Assembly (NCBI GenBank): GCA_958415865.1
Contig: CATYZV010000099.1
Location: 1 to 6,890, forward strand
From: an uncultured Selenomonadaceae bacterium
GTDB taxonomy: Bacteria > Bacillota > Negativicutes > Selenomonadales > Selenomonadaceae
Direction of reading: 5' to 3'
Length of the DNA stretch: 6,890 nt
Part shown: piece by piece, positions 1 to 6,890 of the stretch
How the letters are laid out: every line of letters starts with the position of its first letter
How positions within the stretch are numbered: the first letter of the stretch is position 1
The notes under the pieces: model-generated
Database searches by the model: none
What the model was told of the DNA's origin: nothing
Seen by the model: the letters and a program-made list of their open reading frames with translations, nothing else
Made by a program: the position numbers and the translations under genes

Positions 1-60
1 ATAGCATATATGGTAATGCGAGTCTGTGTTGATAAATGGAATAGGACATCAAAGATATGA
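1..60 (+). other. Possible 3' end of an upstream gene, overlapping dprA by ATGA
   Basis: Reading frame 1 is open from the first base to a TGA at 58-60, giving 19 codons ending in ...DKWNRTSKI. That TGA overlaps the dprA start codon as ATGA (57-60), a common arrangement for coupled genes. Nineteen open codons are weak evidence, because a random frame stays open that long fairly often. Frame 3 is open only to the TGA at 30-32, and frame 2 stops at once. In many Bacillota the gene before dprA is yifB (a ComM-like Mg-chelatase-family ATPase), but these residues do not clearly match the usual YifB C-terminus, so no identity is given. A TTGATA at 29-34 lacks a convincing -10 partner. Confidence 0.25.
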
Positions 61-1271
61 AAAATTTATTCTGGGCCGCACTTCATCTGATTCCGGGCAT
101 CGGCAGTGCTGCACTGCGCAGCATGAAAGCTGCGTTCGGCGACGGCGAAGCCGTCTGGCGCGCCGGTGAATCTGAGTTAAAACAGATGAATTTCAAACCG
201 AAAATGTTGTCGGAATTAATCGAATTTCGGCAGAAGATTTCGCTCGATAGGCTTGCCGAAGAGCTGACGAGATACGATGTGCATCTTCTAATAGAAGATG
301 ATGCGGATTATCCCGCGCGGCTCAGGCAGATCTTCGATCCGCCGTTTCTGCTCTACTGCCGCGGCACGCTCTGCGGCGATGAACCATCGCTGGGCATCGT
401 CGGTGCGCGCTCTGCTTCGCCTTACGGCAGGCAGGCGGCTCAGTCGCTGTCCTACAGCTTGGCTAAGGCAGGGCTGACGATCGTCAGCGGAGCGGCAAAG
501 GGCATTGACACACAGGCTCACATGGGTGCGCTAAAAGCAGAGCAGCGCACTATAGCCGTATTAGGATGCGGGCTGGACAAGGTCTATCCCGCAGAAAACA
601 AACAGCTTTTGCAAAGCATAGCGCAGACGGGTGCTGTCATCTCTGAATACCCGCTCAGCACGGAGCCTATAGCAGGCCATTTTCCCGCTAGAAACCGCAT
701 TATAAGCGGTATGTCCATGGGCATTCTCGTGGTGGAGGCGGCAAAGAAAAGCGGCTCTTTGATAACAGCCGAGCTGGCACTCAGCGAGGGACGCGATGTC
801 TTCGCCGTGCCGGGAAATATTTATTCCGACAAGAGCCAAGGCTGCCACAGGCTGATTCAGCAGGGCGCAAAGCTCACTGCGGCTGCATCAGATATCATCG
901 AAGAATACGAAGCCGTATTATCCCGCCCTTCTTCCGCAGACGCGGCAAAATCCGATTCAGGTTCTGACAGCCGGCAGGAAGAATTTACCTTAGAGCAGCT
1001 TGCTCCGCCTGCGGAACAGACGATTTCCGCTGCTGCGATGAAAGCAGAGGCAAAGCCTGAACTTCCGCCTATGACGGCTGATGAGCAGGCGATTTACGCC
1101 GTACTGCCGCAAGACAGGGATAAGGCTAAGAGCACAGATGAAATTATCTATAAATTGAGAATAAACGTTTCCAACATAGCCTTCATCTTACTGCAGATGA
1201 AGCTCAAAGGACTGATAGAAGAAGTCAGCCCCAATTTTTATGCAAGAGCAGTCAGGGAGTGCGTTAAATAG
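57..1271 (+). CDS. dprA: DNA-processing protein DprA (Smf)
   Basis: DprA is a cytoplasmic protein that binds incoming single-stranded DNA during natural transformation and loads RecA onto it. It is also widespread in bacteria not known to be competent. The 404-residue protein shows three parts. Residues 1-65 form a helical SAM/HhH-like N-terminal domain (ALHLIPGIG at 8-16). A Rossmann-like DprA core spans about 75-285, with YPARLRQIFDPPFLLYCRG (85-103), GIVGARSASPYGRQAA (113-128), SGAAKGID (144-151), AVLGCGLDKVYPAEN (167-181), FPARNRIISGMS (209-220) and SGSLITAELA (232-241). A winged-helix C-terminal domain covers about 340-400. Between core and winged helix lies a low-complexity Ser/Ala/Glu linker (286-338). 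The ATG at 57 is chosen because the N-terminus begins with the family's usual helix; AGGA at 43-46 is a weak ribosome site 10 bases upstream. The stop codon directly abuts the topA start. All core motifs are intact, so the gene looks functional. Confidence 0.96.
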   Translation: MKNLFWAALHLIPGIGSAALRSMKAAFGDGEAVWRAGESELKQMNFKPKMLSELIEFRQKISLDRLAEELTRYDVHLLIEDDADYPARLRQIFDPPFLLYCRGTLCGDEPSLGIVGARSASPYGRQAAQSLSYSLAKAGLTIVSGAAKGIDTQAHMGALKAEQRTIAVLGCGLDKVYPAENKQLLQSIAQTGAVISEYPLSTEPIAGHFPARNRIISGMSMGILVVEAAKKSGSLITAELALSEGRDVFAVPGNIYSDKSQGCHRLIQQGAKLTAAASDIIEEYEAVLSRPSSADAAKSDSGSDSRQEEFTLEQLAPPAEQTISAAAMKAEAKPELPPMTADEQAIYAVLPQDRDKAKSTDEIIYKLRINVSNIAFILLQMKLKGLIEEVSPNFYARAVRECVK

Positions 1272-3527
1272 ATGAAAAAAAAGACGCTTGTAGTAGTTGA
1301 ATCTCCAACCAAGGCAAAGACTATCGAAAAGTATTTGGGCAATCGAAAATACACCGTTTTGGCCTCGATGGGCCATCTGCGCGATCTGCCGAAAAGCCAG
1401 TTCGGCATAGATGTCGAGCATGATTTCGCGCCCAAGTACATCAATATCCGAGGCAAAGGCGATTTGATCAAAGCCTTGAAAAAAGAAGCCAAAAAATCGG
1501 ATAAAGTCTATCTTGCCTCCGACCCGGACCGCGAAGGAGAGGCTATTGCATGGCATTTGGCATATATACTGGGCATTGATGATCATGAAAAATGCCGCAT
1601 TGTATTCAATGAAATAACAAAACCCGCCATTCAGGAGGCAATCAAGCATCCTGAGGCAATTGACATCGACAAAGTAGACGCGCAGCAGGCACGCCGAATG
1701 CTCGACCGCATAGTAGGCTATAAGCTCAGCCCTCTTTTGTGGAAAAAAATCCGCAAAGGCCTGAGTGCCGGCCGCGTGCAGTCGGTTACGGTGCGCATGA
1801 TATGCGACCGCGAAAAGGAAATTCAGAAATTCCAGTCGGAAGAATACTGGACTGTCGATTTCAAATTCCGCAAAAAACCGCGTTCGGCTATGTTTAATGC
1901 TGAACTTACAGCTATTGACGATAAAAAGCTCATGATTTCAGCAAAGCCGGAAGATATAAAAATCTCCTCCAAAACGGAAGCCGATGAGCTTTGCAGCGAT
2001 ATTGAAAAAGCTGAATTCACCGTGAGCGAAGTGAAAAAACGCCAGCGTCAGCGCAAAGCACCGGCACCGTTTACCACGAGCAGCCTGCAGCAGGACGCTG
2101 CCCGCAAGCTGGGCTTTACCTCGCGCAAGACGATGATGGTAGCACAGCAGCTGTACGAAGGCATCAGCCTCGGCAAAAAAGGACCGACAGGGCTTATCAC
2201 TTATATGCGTACCGACTCCACGCGCATTTCTGAAATCGCTCTGGAAGAAGCACGCAGTTTCATAGGCGAAAACTTCGGCAGCAATTACATGCCGGAAAAA
2301 CCGTATATCTACGCAGCCGGCAAGTCGGCACAGGATGCGCATGAAGCTATCCGCCCGACCACCATCACTTTGACACCGGCTTTCGTAGAAGAATACCTGA
2401 CGAAGGAACAGTTCAAGCTGTACAAATTGATATGGCAGAGATTCCTCGGCTGTCAGATGCTGCCCGCCCTGTACGATGTCATGACAGTTACAATGAAAGG
2501 CGGCAGGTATACGGCAAAGGCTACAGGCTCGCAGCTCAAATTCGCCGGCTTCACGGCTGTCTACAGCGACGGCGATGCGAAGAAGGAAAAGGATGTAATC
2601 CTGCCTGACCTCGCTGAAGGCGATGCACTGTCGATCGCTAAGCTCGAACCGGGACAGCATTTCACCGAACCTCCGGCGCGCTACAATGATGCTTCCATCG
2701 TCAAGACGCTCGAAGAAAAAGGCATCGGCAGGCCTAGCACCTACGCGCCTATCATTGAAACGATACTGGCTCGCGGCTACGTCGTGCGCTCTGACAAGAA
2801 GTTTGAGCCGACGGATCTGGGCTTCGTCGTCGTCGATTTACTGGAAAAATACTTCAAGGATATCGTCGATGAAAAATTCACTGCTGAGCTGGAACACAAG
2901 CTCGATGAAATAGCAGAGGGCAAGATAAAGAAGAATACTCTGCTGAGCGAATTTTACGGACCGTTTGAAAAAACGCTGGAGCACGCTGAAGAAGAAATAG
3001 GCGAAATGACCGTGCCCGATGAAGTTTCCGATGTAAAATGCGAACTCTGCGGCCGCATGATGGTCATAAAACAGGGACGCTACGGCAAGTTCCTCGCCTG
3101 CCCCGGCTTTCCTGAGTGCCGCAACACCAAGCCGATAATCAAAGATACAGGCGTTAAATGCCCCAAGTGCGGCGGCAAGATCATCGAACGGCGCACGCGC
3201 CGCGGCAATCTGTTCTACGGCTGCGAAAATTATCCCGAATGTGATTTCGTATCGTGGGATATGCCGCTGACGACGCGCTGCAAGACCTGCGGAGCATTTC
3301 TATTCAAGCACCGTTTCAAAAACGGCAGGAACATACTGTACTGCAGCAATGACGAATGTCCGACGCGCAAGGAAGATACACCTATCAACAAAGAAATAAA
3401 TAAACTCAAAGAAAAAGCGGCAAAGGCTGCTGCGGCAAAGCTGGAAGAGGCAAAGGCAAAAGCAGCTGAGCAGCAGGCGGAACAAGCGCAAAAAGCCGAA
3501 GCAGCTGAGCCGGATAAAGGGGAATGA
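1272..3527 (+). CDS. topA: DNA topoisomerase I (type IA, TopA)
   Basis: TopA relaxes negatively supercoiled DNA by cutting one strand through a 5'-phosphotyrosine, passing the other strand and resealing. The 751-residue protein starts with a TOPRIM domain: the acidic Glu is E10 in [12 protein letters not shown], and the metal-binding acidic residues are D84, D86 and E88 in DPDREGE (84-90). The catalytic tyrosine is Y311 in [12 protein letters not shown] (307-318). Other family motifs are [22 protein letters not shown] (from 136), LSAGRVQSV (164-172), DAHEAIRPT (355-363) and [18 protein letters not shown] (from 478). Three Cys4 zinc ribbons follow: C590/C593/C610/C616, C630/C633/C651/C657 and C670/C673/C691/C696. 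The last ~45 residues are an Ala/Lys/Glu/Gln-rich, probably helical tail. The protein is longer than Bacillus TopA (about 690 residues), mainly because of the tail. The ATG directly follows the dprA stop (TAG|ATG); AGGGAG at 1254-1259 lies 12 bases upstream, a somewhat long spacing, so translation may depend partly on reinitiation. Confidence 0.98.
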   Translation: MKKKTLVVVESPTKAKTIEKYLGNRKYTVLASMGHLRDLPKSQFGIDVEHDFAPKYINIRGKGDLIKALKKEAKKSDKVYLASDPDREGEAIAWHLAYILGIDDHEKCRIVFNEITKPAIQEAIKHPEAIDIDKVDAQQARRMLDRIVGYKLSPLLWKKIRKGLSAGRVQSVTVRMICDREKEIQKFQSEEYWTVDFKFRKKPRSAMFNAELTAIDDKKLMISAKPEDIKISSKTEADELCSDIEKAEFTVSEVKKRQRQRKAPAPFTTSSLQQDAARKLGFTSRKTMMVAQQLYEGISLGKKGPTGLITYMRTDSTRISEIALEEARSFIGENFGSNYMPEKPYIYAAGKSAQDAHEAIRPTTITLTPAFVEEYLTKEQFKLYKLIWQRFLGCQMLPALYDVMTVTMKGGRYTAKATGSQLKFAGFTAVYSDGDAKKEKDVILPDLAEGDALSIAKLEPGQHFTEPPARYNDASIVKTLEEKGIGRPSTYAPIIETILARGYVVRSDKKFEPTDLGFVVVDLLEKYFKDIVDEKFTAELEHKLDEIAEGKIKKNTLLSEFYGPFEKTLEHAEEEIGEMTVPDEVSDVKCELCGRMMVIKQGRYGKFLACPGFPECRNTKPIIKDTGVKCPKCGGKIIERRTRRGNLFYGCENYPECDFVSWDMPLTTRCKTCGAFLFKHRFKNGRNILYCSNDECPTRKEDTPINKEINKLKEKAAKAAAAKLEEAKAKAAEQQAEQAQKAEAAEPDKGE
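3384..3524 (+). other. Low-complexity Ala/Lys/Glu/Gln-rich C-terminal tail of TopA
   Basis: Residues 705-751 of TopA, after the third zinc ribbon, consist almost entirely of Ala, Lys, Glu and Gln, with segments such as [20 protein letters not shown]. The pattern suggests a charged single helix or coiled coil, then a disordered acidic end (EAAEPDKGE). Basic C-terminal tails occur on many bacterial TopA proteins and can help DNA or RNA polymerase binding; that role here is inference. The underlying DNA is a run of GCA/AAG/GAA-type codons with many imperfect short repeats, so length variation between strains is plausible. Confidence 0.7.
3516..3523 (+). promoter_or_regulatory. trmFO ribosome binding site that favours the GTG start
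   Basis: AAAGGGGA, inside the last codons of topA, is the only Shine-Dalgarno-like sequence near the trmFO start. Its GGGG (3519-3522) ends one base before the ATG at 3524, too close to serve it, but seven bases before the in-frame GTG at 3530, which is near ideal. It therefore favours GTG as the start, giving a protein that begins [10 protein letters not shown]. The ATG at 3524 forms an ATGA overlap with the topA stop, so reinitiation there by terminating ribosomes cannot be excluded. Confidence 0.6.
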
Positions 3528-3529
3528 GC

Positions 3530-4870
3530 GTGAAGAAAATCATCGTTGTGGGCGCAGGCATGGCAGGCAGCGAAGCGGCATGGCAGGCAGCCAGCCGCGG
3601 CGCGAAAGTCGAGCTGTACGAAATGCGCCCGGCAAAATCGACACCGGCACACAAGACGGATAAATTTGCCGAGCTGGTCTGCAGCAATTCACTGCGCGGC
3701 GCAGGCTTGGAAAATGCCGTCGGCCTTCTAAAGGAAGAGATGCGCCGCCTCAATTCCATCATAATGGAATCGGCAGATGTAAACAGAGTTCCTGCCGGCG
3801 GCGCACTCGCTGTCGACAGGGAGGGCTTCAGCCAGTACATCACTGACAAAGTGAAATCGCATCCCAATATAACGGTCATCAGCGAGGAGATCACTGAGAT
3901 ACCGCAAAGCGATGATGCCGTTACCGTCATCGCCAGCGGCCCTTTGACCTCTGAGCCGCTCGCCAAGGCTATAGGCGAGCTGACGGGACAGGAATACTTT
4001 TATTTTTACGATGCAGCAGCACCGCTTATCACGCGCGAATCCATCGACATGACGAAGGCTTACCGCGCTTCCCGCTACGGCAAGGGCACGGCGGACTACA
4101 TCAACTGCCCGATGGATAAAGAGGAATACGAACATTTCTGGCATGAGCTTACAAATGCAGAGCTTGCCCCGATCAAGGAATTTGAAAAGGCGAAGTTCTT
4201 TGAAGGCTGTATGCCTGTCGAAGAAATGGCACGCCGCGGCGAAGATACACTGCTGTTCGGCCCGCTAAAGCCCGTAGGGCTGGAACACCCGGAAACGGGC
4301 AAGCGTCCCTATGCAGTCGTGCAGCTGCGCCAGGACAACGCCGCAGACAGCCTCTACAATATCGTCGGCTTCCAGACGCATTTGAAATGGCCGGAGCAAA
4401 AGCGCGTATTCGGCTTGATTCCCGGATTGGAAAATGCTGAATTCGTCCGCTACGGCGTGATGCACCGCAATACCTTCATCAATTCGCCGGAGCTGCTGCG
4501 CCCCACTTTGCAGTACAGGGACAAGGTGCTCTGCAAAAACGCAGATACACTGCTGTTCGCCGGACAGATGACTGGCGTAGAAGGCTATATCGAATCAGCA
4601 GCTTCCGGGCTTGTAGCAGGCATCAACGCCGCATACCTCGCCAAGGGCAAGCAGCCTGTCGTATTTCCGCCTGAGACGGCTCACGGAGCGATGTGCAATT
4701 ACATCACGACGGCTGTATCAAAGCATTTCCAGCCGATGAATGCCAACTTCGGCTTGATGCCGCCGCTCGCTGAGCGCGTCCGCGACAAGAAGCTCAAAAA
4801 GACGAAAATCGCTCAGCGCGCCCTTGAAGTGCTGGATGAATTTAAGAAAAACACATTGAATATAGACTGA
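3530..4870 (+). CDS. trmFO: Methylenetetrahydrofolate-tRNA-(uracil-5-)-methyltransferase TrmFO
   Basis: TrmFO (formerly Gid) is a flavoprotein that methylates uridine 54 in the T-loop of tRNAs, making ribothymidine. It uses methylenetetrahydrofolate as carbon donor and reduced FAD, unlike the SAM-dependent TrmA. From the GTG start the protein has 446 residues (448 from the ATG at 3524), the usual family length. It opens with the FAD dinucleotide-binding motif [12 protein letters not shown] (6-17) and an acidic residue ending the second strand (ELYEMRP). The two family cysteines are C51 in [11 protein letters not shown] and C227 in [15 protein letters not shown], matching the catalytic cysteines C53 and C226 of Bacillus Trm[36 protein letters not shown] and the C-terminal FAD motif [20 protein letters not shown] (341-360) are all present. 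It follows topA with a 2-base gap (or 4-base overlap) and precedes hslV by 15 bases, where many Bacillota carry xerC. All key residues are intact. Confidence 0.97.
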   Translation: MKKIIVVGAGMAGSEAAWQAASRGAKVELYEMRPAKSTPAHKTDKFAELVCSNSLRGAGLENAVGLLKEEMRRLNSIIMESADVNRVPAGGALAVDREGFSQYITDKVKSHPNITVISEEITEIPQSDDAVTVIASGPLTSEPLAKAIGELTGQEYFYFYDAAAPLITRESIDMTKAYRASRYGKGTADYINCPMDKEEYEHFWHELTNAELAPIKEFEKAKFFEGCMPVEEMARRGEDTLLFGPLKPVGLEHPETGKRPYAVVQLRQDNAADSLYNIVGFQTHLKWPEQKRVFGLIPGLENAEFVRYGVMHRNTFINSPELLRPTLQYRDKVLCKNADTLLFAGQMTGVEGYIESAASGLVAGINAAYLAKGKQPVVFPPETAHGAMCNYITTAVSKHFQPMNANFGLMPPLAERVRDKKLKKTKIAQRALEVLDEFKKNTLNID

Positions 4871-4874
4871 GAAC

Positions 4875-4878
4875 GGAG
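4875..4878 (+). promoter_or_regulatory. hslV ribosome binding site
   Basis: GGAG lies seven bases before the hslV ATG at 4886 and sits wholly in the 15-base gap after the trmFO stop. It supports this ATG as the start, which matters because the start sets the length of the HslV propeptide. Confidence 0.75.
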
Positions 4879-4885
4879 TGATAGA

Positions 4886-5425
4886 ATGGATGCTTTTAAA
4901 GCGACTACTATCGTAGCAGTAAAAAAAGACGGCAAGACAGCCATTGCAGGGGACGGACAGGTTACATTCGGACAGGCAGCCATCATGAAGGCAAACGCGC
5001 GCAAAGTGCGCCGCCTCTACAATGAAAAGGTGCTCGCCGGCTTTGCAGGCTCTGTAGCAGATGCCTTTACCCTGTTTGAAAAATTTGAAGCAAAGCTCGT
5101 GGAATACCACGGACAGCTGACGCGCGCCGCCGTAGAACTCGCCAAGGACTGGCGCACCGACAGAGTGCTGCGCAAGCTCGAAGCTCTGCTGCTCGTTGCC
5201 GATGCTGATACCCTGCTCTTGATATCCGGCAACGGCGAAGTCATCGAACCGGACGGCAATGTCGCTGCGATCGGCTCCGGCGGCTTTTACGCGCTCGCAG
5301 CAGGCAGGGCACTTGCCGCTCATTCAGATCTGACAGCTGCCGAAATAGCCAAAGAATCGCTGACGATAGCCGCTGACATCTGCGTTTACACGAACCACAA
5401 CATCATCGTAGAAGAATTGGACTAA
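4886..5425 (+). CDS. hslV: ATP-dependent protease peptidase subunit HslV (ClpQ/CodW)
   Basis: HslV is the proteasome-beta-like peptidase that forms a double hexameric ring and degrades proteins fed to it by HslU in the cytoplasm. The 179-residue protein begins [12 protein letters not shown]. By alignment with known HslV, the N-terminal nucleophile is T7, so a six-residue propeptide (MDAFKA) must be removed to expose it. The family motif AGDGQVTFG (21-29), the conserved lysine K40 in ARKVRRLYN (equivalent to mature Lys33 of E. coli), [20 protein letters not shown] (52-71), [19 protein letters not shown] (84-102), IGSGGFYA (129-136) and [15 protein letters not shown] (164-178) are all present. 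The short propeptide is like that of Bacillus CodW, whose active nucleophile is reported to be an N-terminal Ser; here position 2 is Asp, so a threonine mechanism is expected. A GGAG site seven bases upstream fixes the start. hslU follows after 13 bases. Confidence 0.97.
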   Translation: MDAFKATTIVAVKKDGKTAIAGDGQVTFGQAAIMKANARKVRRLYNEKVLAGFAGSVADAFTLFEKFEAKLVEYHGQLTRAAVELAKDWRTDRVLRKLEALLLVADADTLLLISGNGEVIEPDGNVAAIGSGGFYALAAGRALAAHSDLTAAEIAKESLTIAADICVYTNHNIIVEELD

Positions 5426-5430
5426 AGGAG
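5424..5430 (+). promoter_or_regulatory. hslU ribosome binding site overlapping the hslV stop codon
   Basis: AAAGGAG begins inside the hslV TAA stop (5423-5425) and ends eight bases before the hslU ATG at 5439. It is the best Shine-Dalgarno match in the window. Ribosomes finishing hslV stop directly on it, which suggests coupled translation of the two subunits of one complex. Confidence 0.8.
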
Positions 5431-5438
5431 TTTTCACA

Positions 5439-6839
5439 ATGAAATTCAACGAACAGATTCCGCGCCAAGTCGTGGAAGAACTCGATAAATACATCGTAGG
5501 CCAGTCGCAGGCAAAACGCTGTGTAGCTATCGCCTTGCGCAACAGATGGCGCAGCCGCCACCTGCCCGAAGAAATGCGCGAAGAAATCATCCCCAAGAAC
5601 ATCTTGATGATAGGCTCTACCGGTGTCGGCAAGACGGAAATCGCCCGCCGCCTGGCAAAGCTCGTCAAAGCACCGTTCGTAAAAGTCGAAGCTACGAAAT
5701 TCACCGAAGTGGGCTACGTCGGCCGCGATGTAGAATCCATGGTCAGAGACCTCGCTGAAGCCTCCGTGCGCATGGTAAAGCAGGAAAAACTCGACGCTGT
5801 GCAGGACAAGGCAAAAGAACTTGCCGAAGAACGAATCCTCGACATCTACGTGCCTGAACCCAAGACGAAATCCGTCAGCAATCCGCTCAACGCCCTGTTC
5901 GGCAACAACGATGCCGCTAAAGACGGCAGCGAAAACAGCAATGATCAGCAGCCCAAATATTCCGCCGGCCGTGAATGGTGTAGAAAACGTCTTCACAAAG
6001 GTGAATTGGAAAAAGACATCATTGAAATCAACGTAGAGCCGAAAGCAGCTCCCGTAGTCGGTATGTTCGCCGGCTCCGGCATGGAAGACATGAGCAACAA
6101 CATCCAGGATATGATCGGCAACCTCATGCCCAAAAAGAACAAAAAACGCAAAGTAACCGTAGCGCAGGCACGTGAGATCTTCACTCAGGAAGAAGCTCAG
6201 AAACTGCTCGACATGGATGCTGTTTCACGCGAAGCACTGGAAATCGCCGAACACAACGGCATAATCTTCCTCGATGAAATCGACAAAGTAGCAGTAAAAG
6301 GCTCCGGCTCCGGTCCTGATGTATCGCGCGAAGGCGTACAGCGCGACATCCTGCCCATCGTCGAAGGCTCTACCGTATCGACGAAATACGGTCAGATGAA
6401 GACCGACCATATTCTCTTTATCGCTGCCGGTGCTTTCCACATGGCAAAGCCGTCCGACCTCATCCCCGAACTTCAGGGCCGCTTCCCGATCCGCGTAGAA
6501 CTGACCTCACTGACCGAAGCCGACTTCAAGCGCATCCTGACCGAACCGACAAATGCACTGCTCAAACAGTACCAAGCTATGCTCGGCACAGAAGGACTCT
6601 CCATCGAATTCACGGAAGATGCCATCGACCGCCTCGCGCAGATAGCCTGCCAAGTCAATGAACAGACGGAAAATATCGGAGCACGCCGCCTGCATACGAT
6701 AATGGAAAAGCTGCTCGAAGACCTCTCCTTTGACGCGCCCGAAATGACCGAAAAAAATATCACGATCGACGCTGCTTATGTCGACAGCAAGCTCAGCGGC
6801 ATCGTCAAAAACCGCGATTTGAGCCAGTTCATTCTGTAA
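5439..6839 (+). CDS. hslU: ATP-dependent protease ATPase subunit HslU (ClpY/CodX)
   Basis: HslU is the AAA+ hexameric unfoldase that recognises, unfolds and threads substrates into HslV. The 466-residue protein opens with the family signature [20 protein letters not shown] (8-27), followed by Walker A GSTGVGKT (59-66) and the pore loop GYVG (92-95) that grips substrate. The intermediate (I) domain covers about 110-245, including a variable Asn/Asp/Ser/Gln-rich patch near 155-172. Walker B is IIFLDEID (275-282), the sensor-1 region [11 protein letters not shown] (324-334), GRFPIRVEL (347-355) carries the expected arginine finger, and [18 protein letters not shown] (414-431) is the sensor-2 region. 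The C-terminus DLSQFIL is the short tail that docks into the HslV ring and activates it. Length is slightly above the E. coli protein (443), the excess lying in the I domain. All catalytic motifs are intact. It is the last gene of the visible unit. Confidence 0.98.
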   Translation: MKFNEQIPRQVVEELDKYIVGQSQAKRCVAIALRNRWRSRHLPEEMREEIIPKNILMIGSTGVGKTEIARRLAKLVKAPFVKVEATKFTEVGYVGRDVESMVRDLAEASVRMVKQEKLDAVQDKAKELAEERILDIYVPEPKTKSVSNPLNALFGNNDAAKDGSENSNDQQPKYSAGREWCRKRLHKGELEKDIIEINVEPKAAPVVGMFAGSGMEDMSNNIQDMIGNLMPKKNKKRKVTVAQAREIFTQEEAQKLLDMDAVSREALEIAEHNGIIFLDEIDKVAVKGSGSGPDVSREGVQRDILPIVEGSTVSTKYGQMKTDHILFIAAGAFHMAKPSDLIPELQGRFPIRVELTSLTEADFKRILTEPTNALLKQYQAMLGTEGLSIEFTEDAIDRLAQIACQVNEQTENIGARRLHTIMEKLLEDLSFDAPEMTEKNITIDAAYVDSKLSGIVKNRDLSQFIL

Positions 6840-6890
6840 TATCATCCATATTGTATAAAATTCTAAAAAATACAACAAATAGTCTTTCAT
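6840..6890. promoter_or_regulatory. AT-rich intergenic region after hslU with a partial palindrome (possible operator)
   Basis: The 51 bases after the hslU stop are strikingly AT-rich compared with the genes. No GC-rich hairpin followed by a T-run is visible, so no intrinsic terminator is called. TTGTAT (6851-6856) and ATACAA (6870-6875) form a perfect 6-bp inverted repeat with a 13-base spacer. Within it, 6857-6871 matches the CodY consensus AATTTTCWGAAAATT at 11 of 15 positions, which is weak in such AT-rich DNA. codY commonly follows hslU in Bacillota, so an operator or promoter for the next gene is plausible, but the next gene is outside the window. Confidence 0.3.

Noticed and set aside
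29..57. Promoter for dprA using TTGATA at 29-34
   Set aside because: At 16-18 base spacing the -10 position shows no acceptable TATAAT-like hexamer, and the position would leave almost no leader before the ATG.
1938..2660. A 240-codon open frame on the minus strand inside topA
   Set aside because: It lies wholly opposite a well-conserved topA reading frame, its translation is rich in Cys, Phe and Arg without recognisable motifs, and long antisense frames are common in genes with this codon bias.
3406..3966. A 186-codon minus-strand open frame across the topA-trmFO junction
   Set aside because: It spans two strongly supported + strand genes, contains Ala/Leu/Pro low complexity mirrored from the TopA tail, and has no recognisable domain.
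57..6839. A novel multi-gene system
   Set aside because: All five genes match well-known families with intact motifs in a conserved gene order, and no unexplained stretch over 60 bases remains between them.
6507..6890. A minus-strand frame starting at the window edge with a promoter-like TTGTTG-17-TACAAT nearby
   Set aside because: Most of it is the antisense shadow of hslU. The promoter-like pair lies inside the frame in very AT-rich DNA where such matches arise by chance. Kept only as a note in the palindrome finding.
6840..6890. Intrinsic terminator after hslU
   Set aside because: No GC-rich stem with a following T-run is present. The only inverted repeat is 6 bp of mostly A/T with a 13-base loop, so it was not called.

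Overview
The window holds five complete genes, all on the + strand and packed head to tail: dprA, topA, trmFO, hslV and hslU. A short AT-rich stretch follows hslU. Gaps between genes are 0 to 15 bases and no terminator is visible between any of them, so the simplest reading is one polycistronic unit. No RNA gene, CRISPR array, insertion sequence or other mobile element could be supported.

Organism. The order dprA-topA-trmFO-(xerC)-hslV-hslU, usually followed by codY, is a conserved Bacillota locus. Folate/FAD-dependent TrmFO and an HslV with a short N-terminal propeptide fit that phylum. Base composition is near half GC by eye, with many GGC, CGC and GCC codons, and the protein sequences suggest a Negativicutes/Selenomonadales member (Selenomonas/Mitsuokella-like). 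That finer placement is inference, not proof. Codon use looks uniform across all five genes, so I see no sign of recent transfer.

Layout. Bases 1-56 may carry the last codons of an upstream gene that ends in an ATGA overlap with dprA. Bases 57-1271 encode DprA (ssDNA-binding RecA loader). Bases 1272-3527 encode DNA topoisomerase I with three C-terminal zinc ribbons and an Ala/Lys/Glu-rich tail. Bases 3530 (or 3524) to 4870 encode TrmFO, the tRNA m5U54 methyltransferase. Bases 4886-5425 and 5439-6839 encode the HslV peptidase and HslU unfoldase of one ATP-dependent protease. Bases 6840-6890 are very AT-rich and hold a partial palindrome whose centre weakly resembles a CodY box.

How the genes work together. 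HslV and HslU form one complex. DprA, TopA and TrmFO are housekeeping or DNA-uptake functions linked by an old, conserved gene order rather than by one pathway. The main departure from the textbook arrangement is that xerC (codV), normally between trmFO and hslV, is absent. I found no previously undescribed system; the findings are mostly local curiosities with modest scores.
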